A DNA stretch of 45,994 nucleotides from the NCBI RefSeq assembly GCF_041583835.1, contig NZ_JBFHFC010000018.1, positions 1 to 45,994 of the forward strand. The letters are read 5' to 3'. Source of the DNA: Thiomicrorhabdus sp041583835. GTDB lineage: Bacteria; Pseudomonadota; Gammaproteobacteria; Thiomicrospirales; Thiomicrospiraceae. Below, in pieces: positions 7,050-14,653 of the stretch; within the stretch, counting starts at the first letter, position 1, and every line of letters begins with the position of its first letter. The translations under genes were made by a program, and so were the position numbers. The notes beneath the pieces were generated by a model. That model did no database searches and was not told where the DNA came from. It saw only the letters and a program-made list of their open reading frames with translations.

Positions 7050-8978
7050 TCAAGCTTCATCCTGCTCATCGAACTGTTTTGTAATCTGCTCGATCTGCTC
7101 CTGCAGCTCCAACCACTCCATTTCACTCTCTTCACTCAGTTTTTCATATTCGGCCTGCAGCTTGATCGCTTCGGTTAATTTAGCCTTATTTTCCGCCTCA
7201 TAAAGCGAACTGTCTTCCATCAACTCATGCAGTTTAGCCAATTCGGCCTGCGCCCTATCCATTTGTTTTTCAACTTTCTTCAACGCTTGGTTATAAGGTT
7301 TCAACTGAACATCAAGTTGTTTACGACGTTGGGCATTTTGCTGTCGCTGCTGTTTTTTGTTCTGAACCGGTCTGTCGGATTTGCTCTTCAGCGCTTCCTG
7401 TGACTGCTTCAAGGTTTTCAGGCGTGTCTGCAGATAAGACTCCAAATCACCGTGATACAGCGTAATCTTACCTTCATGCACCCACCAGAATTGATCGGCG
7501 ATACTCGCCAACAAATGCTTATCGTGCGTTACCAGAATCAATGCGCCGCCAAATTCCTGCAACGCCATATCCAACGCATCTCGAGTATCCATATCCAAAT
7601 GGTTCGTCGGCTCGTCGAGGATAATCAGGTTCGGTTTTAGGTATACGATCATCGCAAGCGCAAGGCGCGCTTTCTCACCACCGGAAAAGGTTCTTACCGG
7701 CGTCAAAGTCTGCTCGTTTGAAAACCCGAACTGTCCTAAAAAGTCTCGTGCCTGCTGATCAGAGATTTCATCGCTCAGCGCCAACATGTGCTGCAAAGGA
7801 CTGTGATCCAACTCCAGTGCCTCAAGCTGATGTTGAGCGAAGTAACCGATACTGACGCCCTTGCTCATCTGAATAAGACCCGAACTCGGCTTAACCTCAC
7901 CTACCAACAACTTGATTAAAGTCGTCTTACCCGATCCGTTCACGCCCACCAATCCGATTCGATCGCCGGCACGCAACACCAGACTGGCATCCTCTAAAAT
8001 GACCTTATCGCCATACCCGAAACTCACACCTTCCACTTTCACCATCGGATCGGGCTGGTGCTTCGGTTCGAAAAATTCGAAATGAAACGGATTGGTCGCC
8101 TGCACGGCCGCCACCTGCTCCATGCGCTCCAATGCTTTCACACGACTCTGTGCCTGCTTCGCTTTACTCGCCTTGGCTTTGAAGCGCTCGATGAACGTTT
8201 TAAGGTGCTGCATCTGCTGCTTTTGCTTTTCATGCAAGGCTTGCTGCTGCATCAATTGCTCGTTGCGCTGTCTTTCAAACGCCGCAAAGTTACCGGAATA
8301 GTAATTGATTTTTTGTTGTTGAATATGGGCAATACCTTGCACCACCTGATCCAGAAAGTCACGGTCGTGAGAAATGATCAGAACCGCACCCTGATAAGAC
8401 TTAAGCCATTGAATCAACCAAGCGACCGCTTCGATATCCAAGTGGTTGGTCGGCTCGTCCAGCAGCAACAGGTCAGAACGCTGCATCAACGCGCGCCCCA
8501 ACTTCAAACGAACCTGCCAACCACCGGAAAACGCCTGAATCGGCTTGGTAAGATCTTCAACGGAAAAGCCCAATCCGGCCAACAACTGCTGAGCTTTTTG
8601 AGACACTTCGTAGCCCGCGATTCGATCCATCTCATCATACGCCTTCACTAAGGCATCATGATCGCCCGATTCTTGGGCTTGATGAATTTTTTCAGTCAAC
8701 AAAGCATATTGCGTATCACCGAAGCAGACATAATCCAAAGCACACAGATCGGAATCGGCCACTTCCTGTTCAACGTAACCGATCAACCAGTTTGCCGGAA
8801 TCGAAATCTGACCGGCTTCCAAGGGTATTTCCCCCATAATCGCTTTAAACAACGTCGTTTTACCCACGCCGTTCTGACCGATCAGACCGATCTTTTGCCC
8901 GGGATGAATCGTTAAACTCGCATTTTCAAACAACGGCTTCAAGCCGGCACGAATCGACACACTTTGAATGGCTAACAT
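7050..8978 (-). CDS. yheS: ABC-F family ATPase YheS
   Basis: A 642-residue soluble protein with two ATP-binding cassettes and no membrane domain, the layout of ABC-F translation factors. Cassette 1 has Walker A GQNGVGKT at 34-41, signature FSGGWQVRLKLGRAL and LLLDEPTNHLD. The inter-domain linker holds the conserved FIERFKAKASKAKQAQSR. Cassette 2 has GVNGSGKT, FSGGEKARLALAM and IILDEPTNHLD. The C-terminal 120 residues are a charged coiled coil. Length, linker and C-terminal tail match E. coli YheS (637 residues) better than Uup or EttA. It starts 12 nt after the lolD stop and probably ends the yadS-lolC-lolD-yheS operon. Confidence 0.93.
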   Translation of the reverse strand: MLAIQSVSIRAGLKPLFENASLTIHPGQKIGLIGQNGVGKTTLFKAIMGEIPLEAGQISIPANWLIGYVEQEVADSDLCALDYVCFGDTQYALLTEKIHQAQESGDHDALVKAYDEMDRIAGYEVSQKAQQLLAGLGFSVEDLTKPIQAFSGGWQVRLKLGRALMQRSDLLLLDEPTNHLDIEAVAWLIQWLKSYQGAVLIISHDRDFLDQVVQGIAHIQQQKINYYSGNFAAFERQRNEQLMQQQALHEKQKQQMQHLKTFIERFKAKASKAKQAQSRVKALERMEQVAAVQATNPFHFEFFEPKHQPDPMVKVEGVSFGYGDKVILEDASLVLRAGDRIGLVGVNGSGKTTLIKLLVGEVKPSSGLIQMSKGVSIGYFAQHQLEALELDHSPLQHMLALSDEISDQQARDFLGQFGFSNEQTLTPVRTFSGGEKARLALAMIVYLKPNLIILDEPTNHLDMDTRDALDMALQEFGGALILVTHDKHLLASIADQFWWVHEGKITLYHGDLESYLQTRLKTLKQSQEALKSKSDRPVQNKKQQRQQNAQRRKQLDVQLKPYNQALKKVEKQMDRAQAELAKLHELMEDSSLYEAENKAKLTEAIKLQAEYEKLSEESEMEWLELQEQIEQITKQFDEQDEA

Positions 8979-8990
8979 GAAATCAAAATC

Positions 8991-9686
8991 CTATTCGACC
9001 AACTGCAACCGACCGTCTAACAAATTAAACTGACGATCCATTCGCTTAGCCAACTCCAAATCGTGCGTTACGATCAACAAAGCCGTCTGTAATTCCTGAT
9101 TGAGTTCCAACATCAACTCAAACACCTGTTCGGCGGTTTCATGATCCAAATTCCCGGTCGGTTCGTCGGCCAGAATAATCGCCGGACGGGTAATCAACGC
9201 CCTGGCAATCGAAACTCGCTGACGCTCACCACCCGATAACTCGCCCGGCTTGTGATCAACTCGATCCGCCAAACCGACTCGTTTCAACAAAGCTTCCGCC
9301 TTTTGTTGAGCCGAACGCGGCGATTCCCGTCGAATTCGCAAAGGCACCATGACATTTTCCAACGCGGTCAATTCCGGCAACAGATGATGAAACTGGTAGA
9401 TAAACCCCATATGACTATTGCGCATTTGACCGCGCTTAACCGCACTCAAACTTGAAAAAGGCTGCGACATCAAAGACACATCCCCTGCTGACGGCTGATC
9501 CAGCCCGGCCAATAGATGCAATAACGTGCTCTTACCCGAACCCGATGCACCGATAATTGCGGCCTTTTCGCCGGCTGCAATATTCAGATCGACGTGCGTA
9601 AGCACTTGAGTGGATATGGACCCTTCCTGATAGATTTTCTGTATTCCTTGCGCGGACAGTACCATCTTGTTTAATTCCTCACTCAT
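8991..9686 (-). CDS. lolD: LolD, ATPase of the lipoprotein-releasing ABC transporter
   Basis: A 231-residue ABC ATPase that energises release of outer-membrane lipoproteins from the inner membrane to LolA. Walker A GASGSGKS is at 46-53, the signature is LSGGERQRVSIARAL and Walker B is IILADEPTGNLD. The MacB/LolD-type stretch MGFIYQFHHLLPELTALENV is present. I chose the ATG at 9686 (MSEELNK) because GGAGG lies 9 nt upstream; a second ATG at 9665 is weaker. It overlaps the lolC stop by 8 nt, so translation is coupled. Confidence 0.96.
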   Translation of the reverse strand: MSEELNKMVLSAQGIQKIYQEGSISTQVLTHVDLNIAAGEKAAIIGASGSGKSTLLHLLAGLDQPSAGDVSLMSQPFSSLSAVKRGQMRNSHMGFIYQFHHLLPELTALENVMVPLRIRRESPRSAQQKAEALLKRVGLADRVDHKPGELSGGERQRVSIARALITRPAIILADEPTGNLDHETAEQVFELMLELNQELQTALLIVTHDLELAKRMDRQFNLLDGRLQLVE

Positions 9687-10929
9687 AACGCAATGCCTCC
9701 GCAGGGTGAACCTTGGCGGCTTTTCTGGCCGGGTACAACGTAGCAAACAAGGTCAATAAAAACGCCAGTCCGGTTATATACCATACATCGCTCCATTCCA
9801 GCTTGGACGGAACTTGGCTGATGTAATACACATCCGCGGGGAAGAACTTAAAGCCAAGCAGGTTCTCGATAAACGGAACGATCACATCGATATTCAATGA
9901 TAGCGCCACGCCGCTTAACAGACCCAAAATCGCACCGGTCAGACCGATCACCAGACCTTGAATAATAAAAATCGATTGGATGCTGTTCGGAGTCGCTCCC
10001 AACGTTCTCAATACCGCAATATCCCCCTGCTTATCGGTCACCACCATGACCATGGTGGAAACAATATTAAAGGCCGCCACCATAATAATCAGAGCCAGAA
10101 CGATAAACATCATGCGCTTCTCCATCTCGATCGCCTTGAAGAAGTTCGCATGCTGTTGCGTCCAGTCGCGCACATACATCGGTCGATCCAAATGTTGGGC
10201 GATTTCATGGCGAACCGAATGTACGTCAAACATATTCTTAATTCGCAACTGCAAACCGCCGACTGCATCTTTATATTTGAAAACCTTCTGGGCGTCTTCG
10301 ATATGAATGATCGCCAAGCCGCTGTCGTACTCGTGCATTCCGGCCTTAAACAGCCCTACAATGGTAAAACGTTTAATTCTAGGAACCATTCCCACGGGGG
10401 AAAACGTCCCCTGCGGTGCGATCAACGTCACCTTGTCGCCGACCGAAACACCGAGACTGCCCGCCAGTTCGGAACCTAGGATCATGCCGTACTCTTTAGG
10501 GTGCAGATCCGACAATTTTCCGAATAGCATTTTACTGTCGATATCGGCAACCTGATCTTCATAATCCGGATTGATACCGCGAATTGCGACTCCCTTGACT
10601 TCGTCGCCGCTGGTCAACATCCCCTGCTCCATAATATTGGGGGCAGCACCGACAACATCAGGCTGGGTGATGACGGTTTGATACAACTTCTCCCAGTCAT
10701 ACAGTCTTGAATCGCTTCCGGTCAAAGTCAAATGCGCCGTCATCCCAAGAATACGATCACGCAACTCCTGCTGAAAACCATTCATGATCGACAAAACCGT
10801 AATCAATGCCATCACACCTAAGGCGATACCGATAATGGAAGAAAGAGAGATAAACGAAATAAAACCGTTACGCCGTTTGGCTTTGGTATAACGCAGTCCT
10901 AAAAACAGTTCGTAAGGCAGTTTAAACAT
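9679..10929 (-). CDS. lolC: LolC/LolE-type permease of the lipoprotein-releasing transporter
   Basis: A 416-residue inner-membrane permease with four helices: one near 25-47, then a large periplasmic domain, then three at about 270-295, 320-345 and 380-402. The N-terminus LGLRYTKAKRRNGFISFIS and the segment VLRTLGATPNSIQSIF are family hallmarks. The periplasmic loop contains VGMVPRIKRFTIVG where LolC-type proteins carry the proline-containing hook that recruits LolA. Only one permease gene adjoins lolD, so it could act as a homodimer (LolF-like) or have a LolE partner elsewhere. The start has only a weak ribosome-binding site. Confidence 0.93.
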   Translation of the reverse strand: MFKLPYELFLGLRYTKAKRRNGFISFISLSSIIGIALGVMALITVLSIMNGFQQELRDRILGMTAHLTLTGSDSRLYDWEKLYQTVITQPDVVGAAPNIMEQGMLTSGDEVKGVAIRGINPDYEDQVADIDSKMLFGKLSDLHPKEYGMILGSELAGSLGVSVGDKVTLIAPQGTFSPVGMVPRIKRFTIVGLFKAGMHEYDSGLAIIHIEDAQKVFKYKDAVGGLQLRIKNMFDVHSVRHEIAQHLDRPMYVRDWTQQHANFFKAIEMEKRMMFIVLALIIMVAAFNIVSTMVMVVTDKQGDIAVLRTLGATPNSIQSIFIIQGLVIGLTGAILGLLSGVALSLNIDVIVPFIENLLGFKFFPADVYYISQVPSKLEWSDVWYITGLAFLLTLFATLYPARKAAKVHPAEALRYE

Positions 10930-10958
10930 AATCAGTTCGCAGTTCCGTTTGATAGGGC

Positions 10959-11591
10959 TCAGTCATGATCGCCACGATGAACAGGGTTAAAGATAGGTAA
11001 GCTATAGTTGTATACAATAGCCGAAATTCTCATAATCAAGACAACTAAAATGGAGATGGTGATTGCCAATTCCTGACTCTCGATGTTTTGCATCAACAGG
11101 AGCAAAACACTTGCTCCCATAAAGGATGCGGTCGCATAAATCTCTTTACGGAAAATCAGCGGCACTTCGCCCACCAATACGTCGCGGATGACCCCGCCGG
11201 CTGCACCGGTCATAATCCCGGTCATAATCACGATCGGGTCGCTCAACCCCAAAGCCAGGGCTTTTTGAGCACCGATAACGGTAAACACCGCCAACCCCAA
11301 CGCATCCAAAAACAATAGCAGTCGCATCGGCACGGGTCTGAAGCGCGCATAGAAAAACATAAACAGTGCAGATAAGACAATTACATAGATGTAAACAGGC
11401 TGGGTTAACCAGAAGACCGGCTGCCCCAAAATGACGTCACGCAAAGTACCGCCCCCAATGGCCGTGACCATTGCGATTACGATTGCACCGAACAGATCCA
11501 ATTGCTTACGGCTTGCCGCCAAAAGGCCGGTAAACGCAAACACCACGGTTCCGAGCAGATCTAAATAATGTAGGGATAGGGCAAAACTCAT
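10959..11591 (-). CDS. yadS: TRIC/UPF0126 membrane protein YadS
   Basis: A 210-residue protein with about seven membrane helices built from two repeats, each with a glycine-rich RD motif: GGGTLRDVILG in the first half and AAGGVIRDVLVGE in the second. These are the hallmarks of the UPF0126 family, prokaryotic relatives of TRIC cation channels. I prefer the ATG at 11591 (MSFALSLHYLDLLG) because it aligns with YadS starts. No Shine-Dalgarno precedes it; instead a TATAAT lies 6 bp upstream, which suggests a leaderless mRNA. It is 29 nt upstream of lolC and probably heads that operon. Confidence 0.9.
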   Translation of the reverse strand: MSFALSLHYLDLLGTVVFAFTGLLAASRKQLDLFGAIVIAMVTAIGGGTLRDVILGQPVFWLTQPVYIYVIVLSALFMFFYARFRPVPMRLLLFLDALGLAVFTVIGAQKALALGLSDPIVIMTGIMTGAAGGVIRDVLVGEVPLIFRKEIYATASFMGASVLLLLMQNIESQELAITISILVVLIMRISAIVYNYSLPIFNPVHRGDHD

Positions 11592-11597
11592 GCGCGT

Positions 11598-11603
11598 ATT
11601 ATA
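11598..11603 (-). promoter_or_regulatory. -10 box directly before yadS (leaderless start candidate)
   Basis: A perfect TATAAT on the minus strand with only 6 bp to the preferred ATG, which puts the expected transcription start on the A of the ATG. The spacer region upstream is the T-tract of the sqr terminator; no good -35 is visible. Confidence 0.5.
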
Positions 11604-11611
11604 AAGCAAAT

Positions 11612-11640
11612 AAAAAAAAACACCCTCAAAGTTGAGGGTG
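11612..11640 (-). terminator. Intrinsic terminator after the sulfide:quinone oxidoreductase gene
   Basis: A perfect 9-bp stem CACCCTCAA (11621-11629) / TTGAGGGTG (11632-11640), followed on the minus strand by nine T residues. Confidence 0.88.
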
Positions 11641-11700
11641 CTTTACGGAAGAATCAAATAACTATTTCATTTGATTCTGTTTTTGGATAATCAACCGATT

Positions 11701-13017
11701 TTACTTATCGGATTTAAGACGGTTAATACCCAACATCTTCATGATGTATTTTTGGTAAATCGGTTCAGAGTTACCGGCTTTCATATTGCGGATGAAGTAT
11801 TTTTCGAACGCAATTTTCGCCAAGTGTACCCACTTACCTTTTTTCGCCCAGGTCAGGTTACGCGGAGGAATCTGAGGTAAGGCAACAAACGCCGCACCCG
11901 AATCACCCATATCCGCCAAACACACCGTGTTCCAAGTCGGCTCTTCATGAGGTTCTTTACCTTCAAGATTCGCTTCGATGTTATGACAGATCGCCGTGAC
12001 CATCGACTCGATCATCAAACCGGTTTTAGGCGTACCGCAAGGAACCGGACACTTAGTATCGACAGGAGGAATCGCAATCCCCACACCTAACGCATAAATA
12101 TTGTGATAAGTCGGGTTACGGCTGAACTTGTCTACTTTTACAAAACCACGTGGGTTCACAAGAGGACCACCCATTTTCTCAGGATCCGAATCAACCATCT
12201 CTTGCAAGAATTTTGAGCCTTTGAACGCCGGCAACATCATAGAATATTTGAACGGTAGTTCGTGCTGGTTAATCACTTCGCCCTGATTGTTGTGCTCGTC
12301 CACATACATCATACCTTCTTCGATCTTGGTCACTTTCGCGTTACAGATCCAGTTGATGTGGCGCGCACGCATTTCAGATTCCATCAATCCTTTAGAATCA
12401 CCGACACCGCCAAGACCCAAGTGACCGATATAAGGCTCAGCCGTAACGAATGTCATCGGAACCTGACTACGAATTTTACGCTTACGCAAATCCGTTTCCA
12501 TGATCATGGCAAATTCATAAGCCGGACCGAAACAAGACGCCCCTTGAACGGCACCCACGATAATCGGCCCCGGATCCTTACAGAACTCTTCCCATTGCTC
12601 GTAGGCTTCCAATGCATGCGGCGTCGTACAAACCGAAACGGTGTTACCGCCGTGACTCTTAGGACCAAATCCTTCTACTTCATCAAAAGCCAAAGCCGGA
12701 CCGGTCGACAGGATAAGATAGTCGTATTCCATTTCGGAACCATCGTCCAGAGTGATTTTGTTATTTTCCGGATCCAAACCAGTACAAGTCTGGTGATAAA
12801 ACTCAATCCCTTTGCGAGTTAGATACGGTTCAAGTTTAAAAGAGATGTCTTCCGCCTTTCTCCAGCCCACTGCGACCCAAGGGTTCGAAGGGACGAAATT
12901 GAACTCGTCAATCGCATTAACTACTTTTACTGTGTGTCCTTTATCTAAATGCTTACGAATATCGTAAGACATTGGTAATCCACCTGTACTCGATCCAACC
13001 ACAACCACTGTTGCCAT
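11701..13017 (-). CDS. sqr: Sulfide:quinone oxidoreductase
   Basis: A 438-residue FAD-dependent enzyme that oxidises sulfide to zero-valent sulfur and reduces the membrane quinone pool. The N-terminal dinucleotide-binding fold starts VVVVGSSTGGLP. Candidate redox cysteines are Cys130 (SVCTTPHA), Cys162 (QGASCFGPAYEFA) and Cys367 (NTVCLADMGD); the first two flank the family motif. The segment PCGTPKTGLMIE matches the quinone/FAD side of the family. There is no signal peptide; the lysine-rich C-terminus (FEKYFIRNMKAG and following) fits peripheral membrane attachment. A flavocytochrome c sulfide dehydrogenase flavoprotein is less likely because those are exported. AGGAAAG precedes the ATG by about 5 nt. 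It is monocistronic, with its own terminator. Confidence 0.9.
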   Translation of the reverse strand: MATVVVVGSSTGGLPMSYDIRKHLDKGHTVKVVNAIDEFNFVPSNPWVAVGWRKAEDISFKLEPYLTRKGIEFYHQTCTGLDPENNKITLDDGSEMEYDYLILSTGPALAFDEVEGFGPKSHGGNTVSVCTTPHALEAYEQWEEFCKDPGPIIVGAVQGASCFGPAYEFAMIMETDLRKRKIRSQVPMTFVTAEPYIGHLGLGGVGDSKGLMESEMRARHINWICNAKVTKIEEGMMYVDEHNNQGEVINQHELPFKYSMMLPAFKGSKFLQEMVDSDPEKMGGPLVNPRGFVKVDKFSRNPTYHNIYALGVGIAIPPVDTKCPVPCGTPKTGLMIESMVTAICHNIEANLEGKEPHEEPTWNTVCLADMGDSGAAFVALPQIPPRNLTWAKKGKWVHLAKIAFEKYFIRNMKAGNSEPIYQKYIMKMLGINRLKSDK

Positions 13018-13121
13018 GCTTCTTTCCTTTCTGATTTTTACGTTGTCTAGTTTCGCTATATATTTTGATTATATTTTTTATTTTCGTTATACATTCTTTT
13101 AATAGTAGTCAATTAAGCTTA

Positions 13122-13133
13122 CTTATTGATAAG
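13122..13133. promoter_or_regulatory. Palindrome upstream of sqr
   Basis: CTTAT-TG-ATAAG, a 12-bp inverted repeat about 105 bp upstream of the sqr start in an A+T-rich gap of 266 bp. A second one, TTAAC-TAA-GTTAA, lies at 13209-13221. Either could bind a regulator of sulfide oxidation; no known consensus is matched. Confidence 0.3.
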
Positions 13134-13283
13134 CACTACTTAACTACAGTTAGTGCATGATGGACTAAAGCCGGGCAAATTAAAAATAAAATTTACATAT
13201 CACTTATATTAACTAAGTTAATTAATGAACAAATATTATCTTTATAGCCCTACTCGTTCGACAAAGTAACTGGGAAAAGCCTG

Positions 13284-14498
13284 CTAACGTGCCCGAGCAA
13301 GCAAATAAGACGGCAACAAAAAGAGGGTTACGAACGTTGCAATAATCAGAGACGACATTGTCATCAGACTGGCTTGTTGAATCAACGTTTGATCGCTAAA
13401 CGATAAAACCAACAATCCCAACATCATAATCCAGCTGGTCATCCAGATAGGACGCCCCACACTGGCCATCGAGTAACGAACGGCCGATGCCGGATCGGAA
13501 AACACCCCCTGCTGCGCACGCACGTAACGTGAAAAGAAATGAATACCGTCATCTACAATCAGCCCCATAGGCATCATGATCAACAACAAAGAAAGAGACG
13601 AATACGGTACCAACAGCACAAACGCCAATATAGAACAGGTCAGCGCCAACAAATTCGCCAGCGTATTCAGCAAGGCCAACTTGATGCTTCCCCAAAACAG
13701 CGTAAACAGCACCAATAAAAAAACGACCATACCCAAAAGACTGTTCAATAAAGACAAAGCATCTTGCTGCCACCATAATAAACCGACAAACAATATCGCA
13801 AAGACGATCGAAATGCCCTTGGCCAACTTAGGAGAATCCTGAATCCATTGCGCGACAAACACGTAACCATAACGGTCATTGCTATTACCGACACGAAACT
13901 CGAGCAACCAAGTCAATAAAATTACCGGCAACAGGGTTAAAGTCGCGACATAACTCATCAACGCCCCGACGCCGACAATCCACGCCATTGCGCTTAACTG
14001 CGGTTCATACCAGGCAGCAAAAGCAAATCCGAGCATAGAGGTAAAATTCGACAGAAAAATCGGCGAATTGTTTAACTTCAACGCCTCAGCGACCGCATCA
14101 AATTGAAACAGTCCACGCGCCATCTCGCGAAGCAATGTACTTAAAATATGAATTAAATTGCTGGTCATGATCGTGACCAATACCACCAACCCGAGTACAC
14201 TGCTTCCGTCCAAAGATTGATGCAACCAACCCAACGCGCCCAAACTCATCGCCAGAATATAAAGGCTCAGCCCCACTTGCAACAAAGCGGTCTTCAAGGA
14301 GTCCATGAACTTAGCCACGGCCGCCCCCATCAAAACGACACTGAAAACCAACAACCCCCAAGACTGCATCGAAACTTGCTGTTCAAGCCGAAATATTCCG
14401 CCGACGACCGCAAGGCTGAACAGTCCCCAAAGGACGGCAAACACCATTTTATTGTGAGCGATTATCTGCACCCAGTTGAAAGCCCAATTACCGTACAT
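13284..14498 (-). CDS. RND/MMPL-like membrane protein lacking periplasmic domains
   Basis: A 404-residue, almost wholly hydrophobic protein with about ten to twelve predicted helices in two homologous halves. The second half carries MMPMGLIVDDGIHFF, the VDDxIH helix of predicted RND exporters (COG1033/MMPL), where the acids form the proton relay. The equivalent helix of the first half reads IMTSNLIHIL, so the acids are missing there. RND proteins normally have a periplasmic domain of about 200-300 residues between helices 1-2 and 7-8; here these loops are some ten residues. I chose the ATG at 14498 (AGGA 7 nt upstream); the open frame upstream to 14696 runs into mfd. Substrate and transport activity are unknown. 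It is divergent from mfd. Confidence 0.75.
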   Translation of the reverse strand: MYGNWAFNWVQIIAHNKMVFAVLWGLFSLAVVGGIFRLEQQVSMQSWGLLVFSVVLMGAAVAKFMDSLKTALLQVGLSLYILAMSLGALGWLHQSLDGSSVLGLVVLVTIMTSNLIHILSTLLREMARGLFQFDAVAEALKLNNSPIFLSNFTSMLGFAFAAWYEPQLSAMAWIVGVGALMSYVATLTLLPVILLTWLLEFRVGNSNDRYGYVFVAQWIQDSPKLAKGISIVFAILFVGLLWWQQDALSLLNSLLGMVVFLLVLFTLFWGSIKLALLNTLANLLALTCSILAFVLLVPYSSLSLLLIMMPMGLIVDDGIHFFSRYVRAQQGVFSDPASAVRYSMASVGRPIWMTSWIMMLGLLVLSFSDQTLIQQASLMTMSSLIIATFVTLFLLPSYLLARAR

Positions 14499-14653
14499 AT
14501 CGTTCCTTATGTGTTTGTTTTGACGACTCGCCGCATGAAAAAAACCGTTCGCAAGCCACTCTATTGATGGAGAAACGCAATTCAGTCCCCACGTCCAAGA
14601 CGGGTAGTTTAAAATATTGTGCTTTACTATTTTTACAGAATTGATTGTTAAAC

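Noticed and set aside
11701..13017. Flavocytochrome c sulfide dehydrogenase flavoprotein (FccB/SoxF)
   Set aside because: There is no Tat or Sec signal peptide and no cytochrome partner gene, and the cysteine pattern fits sulfide:quinone oxidoreductase.
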